Assembly: GCF_002741035.1 (NCBI RefSeq)
Contig: NZ_CP016808.1
Location: 806,001 to 870,000 of the forward strand
Source of the DNA: Paenibacillus sp. BIHB 4019
GTDB lineage: Bacteria; Bacillota; Bacilli; Paenibacillales; Paenibacillaceae
Reading direction: 5' to 3'
DNA length: 64,000 bases
A program made the translations under genes and the position numbers. Every line of letters begins with the position of its first letter. The stretch's first letter is position 1. The notes beneath the pieces are model-generated. The model made no database searches, was not told the origin of the DNA, and saw only the letters and a list, made by a program, of their open reading frames with translations. Shown one piece after another: positions 27,091-36,573 of this stretch.

Positions 27091-27526
27091 AAATTTGCAG
27101 GATTCTCTGTCATTATGCGGATAATGTTGGCTTTAGATTCTAATCACAGCGTTAATACCATGAAGATTTTGCGCGCTTTCTATGGGGTTGGCATCCTGAA
27201 GGACCAACTCGGCGTTTTGCCGATATCCTCGGTCTCCATATCATTCATCCGGTCCAGAAATCCAGCCCCGTTCAGGGCTGTCATCTGAGGAACATGAAGC
27301 GGCGGGATACCGGCCTTCTACCAAATCACTACTCCCTCACCAACAACACACAGCACGCCACATGTGTCATATGCGGGAACCAAGAAAGCTGAACACAGAA
27401 GATTACAATGTATGCTATTCAACCCGTATCTGGAGCAGTCAGCGACCGCAGCGTCAAATGATCGAGGAGTACGGTCTGCTGCTGACCTCAGACATTACAT
27501 AGAGTTACTTTCCAATTACTGATTTC
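27091..27526. other. Intergenic region with decayed coding scraps
   Basis: About 435 bases. Two plus-strand stretches read like protein but have no start: one near 27160-27385 (containing HEDFARFLWGWHPEGPTRRF) and one near 27387-27501 (containing YSTRIWSSQRPQRQMIEEYG), in different frames that meet at about 27387. Together they look like one gene disrupted by an indel. I cannot name the family. Confidence 0.35.
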
Positions 27527-29260
27527 TCAGGATCTTCCTATAATATAGGCCAGGATTGCCTTAACATCCAGCTCATCCACAATTCCATCATTATTGAAGT
27601 CTGCTGCTACCAGTTGATCCGGATCTAGTGTGATTAGTCCCTTCAGATACTTCACTATCAACTGGGCGTCCGCAGACGATACGCTGCCAGAGCCATCAAG
27701 ATCACCCTTAACAATCTGGTTGTAATAGGCTGTGTATGTGGTCTCCGCAGTGATTATCAGCGCCTTCAACTCTTCGCTGCTCAGCTTGGTCACACCACCA
27801 TCGTTGCTCCAGCCTATGAATCGATAGCCACTATCTGGAGTAACAGTCGGCACAGCTACTGGCTTGGCTCCAACCTCAACGTCCTCGCTCTGTGCGCTGA
27901 TTGTCCCATGATCGCCAGGCTGATAGCTCACCTTCAATAAATGGAGAGAAAGGACCGCTGTGTTCGAGATTAATTGCTGCCCGGAGGCACCGGTAATGAT
28001 GACGCGATACAGATAACCGTTCATATTCTGTAATACCGGATTAATAGTCAGGCTGCTGCTTGTTGCTCCACTCACATCCGTAAAGCCGTTACCTGTACCT
28101 GTCGTATCTACCTGCCATTGATAGGTAAGGCCGCTGCCGCCGGCTATTACAGAGAAGGTAGCAGCTGCACCAACATCCACTGGTGTATTTTCCGGCTGCT
28201 TAGTAATGCTAAAATTGCCTAGTAACTGGTACAATCCAGCATTTCCGCCGACAAGCAGCTTCCCGTTTCCATATTGCATAGCACCAAAAGAAGTGGAAGT
28301 GATGTCACTGTCTGGTGTCGCGATGGATGTCCACGTAGTCCCGGCATCGGATGACATGAGCACGGTTCCGTTAGAACGCAATGCATACACATTATTGTCT
28401 TCATCAACAGCTAGAGCGCGGTAATTGCTGCCTGAGGGCAATATTCTGGTTACAGTAGTGCCTACAAGCTTCCATACTCCGTCTCCCCCGGAAATATAAG
28501 TTGTCCCTCCGGCTTGAGCAAGGTCGCTAAAATCAGTATCTGTAGAGCTCACCTGAATGGAATTCCAGGTAGAGCCTCCGTTAGTCGAATAGTAAATATT
28601 TTTTCTCAAATCTCCTAAGATGAATCGACTGTTAACCTGATCGTATACAGCATTTATAATGCGAACGCCACTGAAGGTACTTTTCGTCCATGCCTTCTCT
28701 TCTATATTCCCAGTGGATGAAGCTTGCCGATAGATGACATTGCTATTGCCAGCTCCCATTACAAAATTACTTCCGTCAGTAACAACGGGCCCAAGCAACA
28801 AACTATCAATTGGAAAGGCGGATGGAGTCCAACTGGAGCTGGTATTGGATGTATCATTCATGTAACCCAAGAAAGAAGTAGTCGTATAATCAAAAAAGTC
28901 TGTAGACATGTTATATCCCGTCGCATAGGTTCTATCTCCAATAAAGGACAGGTTTGCCAGACTAAAACTCTTGCTCGAACCGAAGGTATCCGAGCCAATG
29001 ATTTTGGTCCAGGTCTGCATATCCGTGGATTGGTGAGCGACATTATAGCCACCATTCAATTGCGATTTGTAATAAAAGGTACCGTTGTTGTAATAGAGCT
29101 TCATTGCGGAACCTATGTTATCCTTGAGCAGCGTGTATTTATACTGCGGAGCCGTTGCTGAACCATCTGCTTGTACCTCGTCCTTGGAAAGCAACAAGCT
29201 GACCAGCAAGGTGGAGACCAACGACAGGCACAAAGCAACTTTTCCTACTTTTTTGAGCAT
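27527..29260 (-). CDS. Secreted dockerin-bearing protein with a photosynthesis/BNR-like propeller
   Basis: A 577-residue exported protein. Start ATG at 29258-29260 behind AGGAG; the signal peptide runs to about residue 32 (ending VQADG). Residues about 40-330 contain repeated strand motifs with SxDxGxTW elements (STNGGSTWNSI, SSDAGTTWTSI) typical of BNR/sialidase-like propellers. Then come an Ig-like domain (about 335-425), an InlB-like segment, and a C-terminal type I dockerin (about 515-577) with two calcium-loop repeats, GDLDGSGSVSSADAQLIVKY and ADFNNDGIVDELDVKAILAY. Dockerins bind cohesins; the adjacent gene encodes an SLH protein with two cohesin-like domains. Catalytic activity is not evident. 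Confidence 0.85.
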   Translation of the reverse strand: MLKKVGKVALCLSLVSTLLVSLLLSKDEVQADGSATAPQYKYTLLKDNIGSAMKLYYNNGTFYYKSQLNGGYNVAHQSTDMQTWTKIIGSDTFGSSKSFSLANLSFIGDRTYATGYNMSTDFFDYTTTSFLGYMNDTSNTSSSWTPSAFPIDSLLLGPVVTDGSNFVMGAGNSNVIYRQASSTGNIEEKAWTKSTFSGVRIINAVYDQVNSRFILGDLRKNIYYSTNGGSTWNSIQVSSTDTDFSDLAQAGGTTYISGGDGVWKLVGTTVTRILPSGSNYRALAVDEDNNVYALRSNGTVLMSSDAGTTWTSIATPDSDITSTSFGAMQYGNGKLLVGGNAGLYQLLGNFSITKQPENTPVDVGAAATFSVIAGGSGLTYQWQVDTTGTGNGFTDVSGATSSSLTINPVLQNMNGYLYRVIITGASGQQLISNTAVLSLHLLKVSYQPGDHGTISAQSEDVEVGAKPVAVPTVTPDSGYRFIGWSNDGGVTKLSSEELKALIITAETTYTAYYNQIVKGDLDGSGSVSSADAQLIVKYLKGLITLDPDQLVAADFNNDGIVDELDVKAILAYIIGRS

Positions 29261-29394
29261 AAATTGATCTTTCTCCTCTCGATAATGCAAAAATGCATTC
29301 CACATTTCCCATGATGCAAGCAGAAATACCGCTTAAAGTGCGTCTGCCAACGTATTCAAACACAGGGGGCGAATAGCCCCCTGAACTGAACGAA

Positions 29395-32300
29395 TCAAAT
29401 CAGACCGGATTGCTGCAGAAGCCTTTGAACCATCGCAGCTACCTCGGCACGAGTCATATGCTGCTTAGGTGCCAGCTCAGCAGAGCCTCTACCCGATACA
29501 ATGCCTGCCTGCACGCTGTCGGCTACACCGTCTTGCGCCCAAGTCGATACAGCTGTTGCATCCTTGAACGAACCGAGTACCGCGGTTGTGGAGGTGTTCA
29601 CAGAAGATTGCTTGTCCTTAAGTCCAGTCAACTTCATCGCCTTCGCCAGCATGACCATCGCCTGCTCACGCGTAATCTTTTCGTTCGGACGGAATGTACC
29701 ATCTTCATATCCATCAATCAGTTCGTATGCTTGTGCTGTGCTGACTGCCTTGCTATACCAGTCCGTCTGCAACACATCCGAGAATGCTGCTTCTCCCTGC
29801 TCGAAAGCAAGTCCCAGCCCCCGTACAAGGATGGCTGCAAACTCCGCGCGGGTGATATCGCGATTCGGACTGAACTGCCCATCGCCTGTCCCTTCAATAA
29901 TCATCCGTGACCCCAAATCATTCACAGCCGACTGTGACCAATGCGAAGCCACATCGTCGAACTCCACCGGATGCCATACAACGGAATAGGTGCTGTTAGT
30001 CAAACTGTTAATTTGCGCATAATAGGTTCCACCATCATTCACGACCTTCGTCGGTACATGCCTCACACTGCCGTCTGGAGCAACCACGACACCTGTCGTG
30101 ATCTTGTTCGGATCGACTCCAGCCGGAATCACGATGCTCCGCTGCACGTAAGCATTGAATTTCGACACTTCAACAGTAGTATCGCCATTCACGGCCTTGA
30201 CTGTAAATTCAATCGGCGGCACCTCGATAGTGAACGAGCCTTTCGCAGCTGTATCCTCTACTATCTTCAGCATACTTGCTGTTGTCGCAGCGATTTCAAT
30301 GTATATTTTTATATCCTTCAGTGCAACGGACCTGCCCATTTTCTCCGTAATGGCATCAATCTGGATTTGACTTGCAGGGAGCGTATACGTCGCCTGAAGG
30401 GTCCTGAGTTCGATCACCGCCTGCTTGCTTTCCATGTTCTTGACCATTTGACCGTTCAACTCGCCAATGATTACATCCGAGTTTGTGCTGACCGGGATCG
30501 TGATGACCGCTCCCTGTCCTTCTGCTGCAAGCCTTTGCTCCAGCTTCTGCGGATCAACCTGAATGGTTATTACCTTCTGGCCGCTGCGATCGCTTGTGAT
30601 CAACGTCCCCGCTTGCTCAGCCTTGCCATTGATTAGAATCTCCACGCCGGCAGCCTGGGGTGGCGTTGTCGTTACAGGCGTACCGGAACCACCACTGGTG
30701 CTGCTGTAAGGGTTCACTGCATTGGATATAACTGAAGCGGCGCTCGCCCCGATTGTATTCACAGCTTTTACCGTGAACGTATAGCTTGTTCCATTGGTCA
30801 AACCAGTCACGACGATTGGACTTGCCATTCCCGTCACAACAACTCCGCCCGGCTCAGCAGTAACCTCGTAGCCAGTAATCGAGCTGCCGCCATCGCTTGC
30901 CGGTGCTGTGAAGCGGACCGTTGCTTGTCCATTTCCCGCAATAGCTGTCACGTTCGTTGGCACTCCCGGAACGGTTGCAGGCGTCGGTGTGTCAGGTCCG
31001 GAACCACCTCCGGCGCTTGGAGTTGCACTCTGCTGTACCGAAGCATCGCTCAGCCCATGAGCATTGCCTGCTTTGACCGTAAAGTAATAAGCTTGACCGT
31101 TGCTCAGATTCTTGACCGTGTAGACAGAGTCCGTTACACTCGCGATCTCTTGTTCACTATATCCCTCTGGCTCTGTCGACATGTAAATGTTGTAATATGT
31201 CGCTTCTGTTACTGTAGTCCATTCCAGATAAACCTGACTGTCTCCTCCAACTGCTGTCAATCCTTGTGGAACAGCAGGTACGTCCAAATTTCCAGACGAC
31301 GGCAAGACCGTTACTTTACCGGGATTCAGTGTCTTCTCCATCTCATTTGCCGAAGCATCTGTGACACTAAATTGATTCAAGTCTGACGTCTGCACGGTCA
31401 GAGCCTTCTGTCCATTTGTCGCTTCGCTCTTAATGAGGAAGCTCACCGTGAACAGCTCGTCTCCAGCCCTAATCGGCGTATCTCCACCGTCACTGTCTAC
31501 CCAGACCGTCTTGAGCCAGCCTGATGTATTATTATAATTGGAGTCGAAGTAGTCGCCCCCTGCACCTTGAATATCGGTCACTTCCAGGGCGCCTGCATCA
31601 AAGTCTATTCGCAGCATGTAGGAGCCGACTCCAGAAATCTCGCTAACGGCTCTTACCGAGACATTGACGGTCTCACCCGGCGCTCCGGTTACACTGCCAA
31701 TGCCGATCGTTACCGTATGACGCTGCCATTTGGCATAAAGTGTCGTGTTCGCCTTAACTTCTGCTGAGGAGAAATCCCAGGCCGATGTCCCTTCCGGGTC
31801 GGTGTACCAGCCCATGAAGCTGTAGCCTTTCCTGATTGGAGCGAGCGGCTCGCTGATGGTTGCTCCGCTGTTTACATCAATGATGCTCTCCACCAAGCTG
31901 CCTCCTTGTGAATCGAAGGCTACTGAATACTTCGCTGCTGTAACCGTAATGCTTCCATTAGAAACATAGATTGAATCGGAGGAATCATTAACTGCATAAT
32001 TCGTTACATTTACCATTAAATCACCAGGCAGTACACTTTCTTTGATTCTGAAGTTCAGTGTAGCAATCTTGGTCTTCTCCAAAATTACTGTATCTGCAAG
32101 AATTGCATGGAAGTGAATGCTGCCTGTTGTGCTGCTATCAATTGTGTAGGTCTCTATACTGCTTACATGAAGCTCGTCATCCACTGACAGCAATTCAAGG
32201 GAACTGGCATCGTATTGGAGCGAGAAATCAAATTTATAAATAAGGTCTTCCGGCTCGGTAAACACTGCCATACTTACTGTATCGCCCGGCTTGCCCTCCG

Positions 32301-32457
32301 TACTGCTCACTTCAATGGCAGGCAGTTGATCTGTACCCGACGAACTTTCGGCTCGAACCGTCGGACTGACGGACAGCACCAGACAAATTACCAGCAAGAG
32401 GGATATCCATCTTCTCCAGCCCGCCAAATTTCGCTCTTTCATCTCATAAAATATCAT
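29395..32457 (-). CDS. SLH-anchored scaffoldin-like protein with two cohesin-like domains
   Basis: A 1020-residue exported protein. I chose ATG 32455-32457 because AAAGGG lies 8 bases upstream; the longer open frame upstream is a decayed dockerin read in the wrong frame. After a signal peptide (to about 37, ending VRA) comes cohesin-like domain 1 (about 45-170), an InlB B-repeat (GYSFMGWY), cohesin-like domain 2 (about 245-385, with the typical TVTIGIGSVTGAPGETVNV), two fibronectin III-like domains (about 395-590), the region shared with the 8460-11978 protein (about 615-845), and three SLH domains. This is the architecture of a cell-surface anchoring scaffoldin. The partner dockerin protein lies 134 bases downstream. 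Confidence 0.85.
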   Translation of the reverse strand: MIFYEMKERNLAGWRRWISLLLVICLVLSVSPTVRAESSSGTDQLPAIEVSSTEGKPGDTVSMAVFTEPEDLIYKFDFSLQYDASSLELLSVDDELHVSSIETYTIDSSTTGSIHFHAILADTVILEKTKIATLNFRIKESVLPGDLMVNVTNYAVNDSSDSIYVSNGSITVTAAKYSVAFDSQGGSLVESIIDVNSGATISEPLAPIRKGYSFMGWYTDPEGTSAWDFSSAEVKANTTLYAKWQRHTVTIGIGSVTGAPGETVNVSVRAVSEISGVGSYMLRIDFDAGALEVTDIQGAGGDYFDSNYNNTSGWLKTVWVDSDGGDTPIRAGDELFTVSFLIKSEATNGQKALTVQTSDLNQFSVTDASANEMEKTLNPGKVTVLPSSGNLDVPAVPQGLTAVGGDSQVYLEWTTVTEATYYNIYMSTEPEGYSEQEIASVTDSVYTVKNLSNGQAYYFTVKAGNAHGLSDASVQQSATPSAGGGSGPDTPTPATVPGVPTNVTAIAGNGQATVRFTAPASDGGSSITGYEVTAEPGGVVVTGMASPIVVTGLTNGTSYTFTVKAVNTIGASAASVISNAVNPYSSTSGGSGTPVTTTPPQAAGVEILINGKAEQAGTLITSDRSGQKVITIQVDPQKLEQRLAAEGQGAVITIPVSTNSDVIIGELNGQMVKNMESKQAVIELRTLQATYTLPASQIQIDAITEKMGRSVALKDIKIYIEIAATTASMLKIVEDTAAKGSFTIEVPPIEFTVKAVNGDTTVEVSKFNAYVQRSIVIPAGVDPNKITTGVVVAPDGSVRHVPTKVVNDGGTYYAQINSLTNSTYSVVWHPVEFDDVASHWSQSAVNDLGSRMIIEGTGDGQFSPNRDITRAEFAAILVRGLGLAFEQGEAAFSDVLQTDWYSKAVSTAQAYELIDGYEDGTFRPNEKITREQAMVMLAKAMKLTGLKDKQSSVNTSTTAVLGSFKDATAVSTWAQDGVADSVQAGIVSGRGSAELAPKQHMTRAEVAAMVQRLLQQSGLI

Positions 32458-32461
32458 GTGC

Positions 32462-32560
32462 TCAACCCTTTCCTGAATTGATCGCCAAGATTGCCTTGAC
32501 ATCCTTGTCATCACAATACCATCGCCAGCATTTATAGCCCATTGTCGGCAGAGAATCCAG
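32462..32560 (-). pseudogene. Decayed dockerin C-terminus, one base deleted
   Basis: On the minus strand, AINAGDGIV and then, after a one-base shift, DDKDVKAILAINSGKG and a stop. The DNA aligns closely with the end of the neighbouring dockerin gene (GTGGATGAG there, GTG-ATGAC here, then both GGATGT(T/C)AAGGCAATC). It is the last helix and loop of a second dockerin, broken by a deletion and lacking its 5' part. Its stop lies 5 bases before the scaffoldin start. Confidence 0.75.
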
Positions 32561-32860
32561 ATTCTCGAGGGGTATCCGGCCATAGCCCCCGCTATACTTC
32601 ATTACATATTCCTTTCTTCCTTTTGTTCAATTGCAAAATATACAAGCTTTTTTAACTCTCCTGCAATGTGCGTATGCCCCCACAGATCGTCGTACTTTTG
32701 TCCCCTTCCTTTTAGCCTAGTATAAAAAATCGCACCTTAAAAAAACCTTAAAAATCGACATAATTCCACAGCATGCTGCCTTCACAAAGAACGCATATAT
32801 GCCAAATTACATGAATTATTACATGAACAATGACCTTGATCAGTAGTTTTCTCCTGCAAA

Positions 32861-32904
32861 AAACAAGTCATAACCACCGACTAAGCGGTGGTTATGACTT
32901 GTTT
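32861..32904 (-). terminator. Rho-independent terminator
   Basis: Perfect 19-base arms (AAACAAGTCATAACCACCG and its complement) around ACTAAG, with a six-T run on the minus strand. It stands 65 bases past the stop of the 35-residue reading frame described next. A weaker T-run also allows use on the plus strand. Confidence 0.85.
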
Positions 32905-32968
32905 TAAAGGTAAATGCGGCCGTTTCACATCCATTTCACATCAATGAACCATGTATAGAAAATACGAA

Positions 32969-33076
32969 TTATCCTTCATAGCCCTCAGCTTCATAATAAG
33001 GATTTGAATCATGTTTAAGGCATCTTTTTACAACATGTCGTTCTACATCTAATGAAATGGAACTCCTTTTAGACAT
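32969..33076 (-). CDS. Possible 35-residue small protein
   Basis: ATG at 33074-33076 with GGGAG 8 bases upstream, stop TAA at 32969-32971, followed by a strong terminator. The peptide starts MSKRSSISLDVERHVVKR and ends in acidic and aromatic residues. The GGGAG is part of the 3' arm of a 22-bp hairpin, so translation might be controlled by folding. I do not recognise it; it could also be a leftover of a larger gene. Confidence 0.4.
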   Translation of the reverse strand: MSKRSSISLDVERHVVKRCLKHDSNPYYEAEGYEG

Positions 33077-33084
33077 TGCAAAAA

Positions 33085-33142
33085 CTCCCATCATGGTAGC
33101 AGTAGAAGTTTTGTTTTTTCTTCTATCTACTATGATGGGAGC
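33085..33142 (-). terminator. Long hairpin after the Nudix gene
   Basis: Imperfect 22-24 base arms (CTCCCATCATgGTAG... with CTAcTATGATGGGAG...), and TTTTTGC after the right arm on the minus strand. It lies 30 bases past the Nudix stop and should end the helicase-Nudix transcript. Its 3' arm contains the ribosome binding site of the small reading frame at 32969-33076. Confidence 0.75.
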
Positions 33143-33171
33143 ATACCCGTAAAGAATTCGTCTTTTTCCAT

Positions 33172-33567
33172 CTATTCTAGGCTCTGTTCGAGCTCCAGCA
33201 TCTCAACAAACTTTATATCGGCTGGCGCGAAGCTATAATCTTTCAGCTCCTCCGGGCTTACCCAACGATAGTCGTCATGATCAACTAAAATAATCTCACC
33301 GCTCACGTATTTGGCTTTATACGCGGTTAGCCGGATATGAGTAGTACCATAATAATGGTCGTTCACACCAAACCATTCATGAGGAAAAATCTCAATCTGC
33401 ATCTCCTCCAGCAGTTCTCTGCGGAGACAGGTCTGCGCCGATTCTCCCTGCTCGATTTTCCCGCCAGGAAACTCCCATAGTCCTTCCTGCGATTTTCCTT
33501 TTTTGCGCCGAGCGATTAAGAGCTGATTCTGTTCATTGCTAATAATTGCCGCTGCCACCTCGATCAG
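33172..33567 (-). CDS. Nudix hydrolase (MutT-like)
   Basis: About 131 residues. The Nudix box is complete: GG (x5) E (x7) RE (x2) EE, read as GGKIEQGES then RRELLEEM at about residues 38-59. The family hydrolyses oxidised or non-canonical NTPs such as 8-oxo-dGTP. The start is probably the non-standard CTG at 33565-33567 (giving MIEVAAAII, the family's usual opening), because GGAGG lies 8 bases before it; the alternative GTG at 33556-33558 is 17 bases from that site. It follows the helicase stop by 15 bases, so the two form an operon. Confidence 0.88.
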   Translation of the reverse strand: MIEVAAAIISNEQNQLLIARRKKGKSQEGLWEFPGGKIEQGESAQTCLRRELLEEMQIEIFPHEWFGVNDHYYGTTHIRLTAYKAKYVSGEIILVDHDDYRWVSPEELKDYSFAPADIKFVEMLELEQSLE

Positions 33568-33582
33568 TCCAATCCCCTCCTC

Positions 33583-36573
33583 TTACACGATGGCTTTATT
33601 CGCTGCCGGCACTAACGCAGGAGGCATCTCCTTCTTCAAGCGCCACACAAAGCTCATCGGCTTATTTCCCTCATGTCTCACATACTCCACTTCTCCTAAA
33701 AACATAAACGGCGACGTGAAGCTATGCTCTTCCTTGTATTCCCGAACGAACAAGGCAATGCGATGGCCAAGCTGCTTATGATGAATGTATCTTTGAGCGG
33801 TTTTCGTCTCCTCCGAGATGCGGCTTTGGGTCTGCCAATGGAACAGCCGCTCGTTGATCGCATAGTCTTCATATAGAGTTGACGGGGAGAAATCCTTATC
33901 TGACTTATTGAGCGTAATAAAGAAAATATCCGTGCTCTTATCCTCTAAATATTTCACGCCTTCACGGAAGCTTGGCGCCTTCTCCTCATTCCAAACCCCA
34001 AAAGCCGCTAATATTTGATTGGTCGAATACCTGCAATGCAAATGGAGTGGACATGCGTATGGAAAAGCATGGGACTCGTCAACAAAGTTTATATGCTTCT
34101 CATTATAGGATAAAATATCAATGATTTCTTCATGGAAGGCTGGGCAGGAAATAATAAATTGAATGCCCTGCTCGATACTCGTAAAGCCCTGCTTGCTCGG
34201 CTCTGATGAGTAGAACGTGTAGTAGAACAGATTCAGCATAAGCTGATCTTCGTCTGTAGCCACGCTTTTTTCACCGGATAGGTAAGCAATGAGGAATTTT
34301 AATAGCCTACGAGAGTTAAGGCTTAGCAAGGCAGGCAATCGTTTGACTAAATGATCCTCCTGCTCCATTTCGAAAGCATCTAGAACCTCTGCTTCCACCA
34401 TCAAGCCTCGAAAGGAACGTTTCCCTGTTCTCCCGCCATAAAGCTCCTGCAAGGTCATCCCATGGTAATGGACAAAATTCTCAAGGCTCAGCTCAAGTCC
34501 TGTGTCCCCTTCAAAATACTTCAGCTTATAAATCAGACTTCTTCTGTTTATCGTTGCCTGCTTCAAATTATGTAGAATGAAGGTTTTGGCGAGCTTCTCT
34601 AGCTGAATAAAGCTGCCCTTCGGCAGACTCGAAAAACCATGCTCTACATAATGCTGGACCGAATGCTTCGTTTTGCCCAATATCGCTCGAAACTTATCTT
34701 GAAAATTGTAATCCTTATGAGATTGGCCAATAAAATCGAGAACCGTCAAGCATTCCTTCCCTTCAGCCAAGCGCAGGCCCCGACCTAATTGCTGCAAAAA
34801 TACCGTCAGACTTTCCGTTGGTCGCAGGAACAACACCGTATTCACTTCTGGTATATCGACACCCTCATTATAGAGGTCTACTACAAAAATCATTTTCAGC
34901 TCGCCATTTACGAGCTTATGCTTGACTTGGCTCCGGTCTTGTTCACTCGAACCGCCATGCAATGCTTGTGCTGGAATACCCGCTTCATTAAAGACTTTAG
35001 CCATATAAAGCGCATGGTTAACCCCTACACAAAACCCAAGACCCTTTACATCGTCTACATCGGTCACATATTTTTTCAGACTGTTAATGATTTGTGTGGC
35101 TCGAATTTTGTTGTTCGTATACAGGTTTTCTAGCTCCTGCAGGTCGTAGCCACGTCTTGACCATTTCACCTGAGACAGATCCACATGATCGCTCACCCCA
35201 AAATATTGAAAGGGACACAGCAATTTTCGATCAATCGCATCCGTCAGACGAATTTCCGCAGCAATCGTATCGTCAAAATAATGCAGAACATCCTTGCCAT
35301 CCATCCGCTCAGGCGTTGCTGTTAAGCCCAATAAGATGCTCGGTCGGTAATGGTTTAACAGCTTCTGATAGGTCGGCGCCGCCGCATGGTGAAACTCATC
35401 CACAATAATAAAATCGTAGTAGTCCGCTGTTGTATGCTCCGTTAACTTAAGTGTATTAAAGCTTTGAATACTGATAAAAAGGTGATCAATAGACTCGGCC
35501 TGATGACTCCCGACATGCAGCTCACCAAAGTTCAGATCCTTCAGGACAAAGCGGAACGTGTCTAGGCTTTGCTTCAAAATCTCTTCCCGATGGGCCACGA
35601 ATAAAAGCCTGGCTCGGGCGTTTCGCTGAGTAAAGCGTCGATAGTCAAAAGCGGAAATGACCGTTTTGCCTACACCTGTAGCAGCGACGAGCAAATTTTT
35701 CGACCTGCCGTATAACGTTCTCTCCGCTTCCAGCTTCTCAAGGATTTCCTTCTGATAATCGTAAGGCATAATATTGAAGGCAAAATACATCGTTTCTTGA
35801 TTCGAATCCTTTTTATCCCGTTTTCCAAGTGCTTGCTTTAATCGCTCTTCATGCTCCGGTTCGTCAGCTGAATAACTGGCAAACTCACGATCATTCCAAT
35901 AGCTCTCGAAGGTCGCTTCGATTTTTTTCAGCACGTCGTAGGAATCCTTCTCCGTTACCTTCAAATTCCACTCTAGCCCACTTGTAAGCGCCGGATTTGA
36001 AAGATTAGATGAACCGACATAAGCGGTCGTAAATCCCGTATCCCTTTTGAAAACATAAGCTTTGGCATGCAATCTCGTGCGACTGCTATCATAGGAGATT
36101 TTAATTTCTGTATTAGGCAGCTTGCTTAGCTCCATAACCGCTTTGAAATCTGTCGCCTCCATATAGGTAGTCGTGATGACCCGCAGTTGCCCGCCTCGTG
36201 CGGTAAATTGCTCAAGCTGCTCCATGAGACAACGAAGTCCACTCCACTTGATAAAAGAAACAAGAAATTCAATGCGATCCGCCGTTACAATTTCCTGCTT
36301 TAATTCGTTTAACATATTGGGCTCGGCATGTGAACCTGTGAAAAGCGAGCTTTGGGATAGTGGCGTAGTTGGACGTACAACCTTATCATTTTTGATTGCG
36401 CGATGAGAATTTAGCTTGGCATATACGTATGTAAGGATCTCCCCTTGCTCGTGCAACTCCAGCTCCTCATAATCCTGATGATCGAGGCTATTTCTGAGTG
36501 AGGCTATCATTTCGTTGCAGGCCCGAACCTGTGCTAATACCGCTTCCTCGTCGCTATTGGAACTCTCACGCAC
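33583..36573 (-). CDS. PLD-superfamily 2 helicase with DUF3427 C-terminus (main part)
   Basis: The uninterrupted part encodes 996 residues: a phospholipase D-like nuclease domain (about 70-235; HAKAYVF and GSSNLSNP), a superfamily 2 helicase core (about 265-610) with Walker A ATGVGKT, DEFH as motif II, GLTATP as motif III and QxxGRGLR as motif VI, and a DUF3427-type C-terminus (about 620-996). Such proteins are ATP-driven DNA or RNA remodelling enzymes of uncertain role, and several occur in defence islands. The apparent GTG start at 36571-36573 has no ribosome binding site and is internal. The true start lies at 36740 in another frame (next entry), so the gene as written is frameshifted. The Nudix gene follows after 15 bases. 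Confidence 0.85.
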   Translation of the reverse strand: MRESSNSDEEAVLAQVRACNEMIASLRNSLDHQDYEELELHEQGEILTYVYAKLNSHRAIKNDKVVRPTTPLSQSSLFTGSHAEPNMLNELKQEIVTADRIEFLVSFIKWSGLRCLMEQLEQFTARGGQLRVITTTYMEATDFKAVMELSKLPNTEIKISYDSSRTRLHAKAYVFKRDTGFTTAYVGSSNLSNPALTSGLEWNLKVTEKDSYDVLKKIEATFESYWNDREFASYSADEPEHEERLKQALGKRDKKDSNQETMYFAFNIMPYDYQKEILEKLEAERTLYGRSKNLLVAATGVGKTVISAFDYRRFTQRNARARLLFVAHREEILKQSLDTFRFVLKDLNFGELHVGSHQAESIDHLFISIQSFNTLKLTEHTTADYYDFIIVDEFHHAAAPTYQKLLNHYRPSILLGLTATPERMDGKDVLHYFDDTIAAEIRLTDAIDRKLLCPFQYFGVSDHVDLSQVKWSRRGYDLQELENLYTNNKIRATQIINSLKKYVTDVDDVKGLGFCVGVNHALYMAKVFNEAGIPAQALHGGSSEQDRSQVKHKLVNGELKMIFVVDLYNEGVDIPEVNTVLFLRPTESLTVFLQQLGRGLRLAEGKECLTVLDFIGQSHKDYNFQDKFRAILGKTKHSVQHYVEHGFSSLPKGSFIQLEKLAKTFILHNLKQATINRRSLIYKLKYFEGDTGLELSLENFVHYHGMTLQELYGGRTGKRSFRGLMVEAEVLDAFEMEQEDHLVKRLPALLSLNSRRLLKFLIAYLSGEKSVATDEDQLMLNLFYYTFYSSEPSKQGFTSIEQGIQFIISCPAFHEEIIDILSYNEKHINFVDESHAFPYACPLHLHCRYSTNQILAAFGVWNEEKAPSFREGVKYLEDKSTDIFFITLNKSDKDFSPSTLYEDYAINERLFHWQTQSRISEETKTAQRYIHHKQLGHRIALFVREYKEEHSFTSPFMFLGEVEYVRHEGNKPMSFVWRLKKEMPPALVPAANKAIV

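Noticed and set aside
32530..32583. LPTMG word resembling a sortase motif in an alternative frame
   Set aside because: It occurs in the decayed dockerin stretch with no following hydrophobic segment or charged tail; chance.
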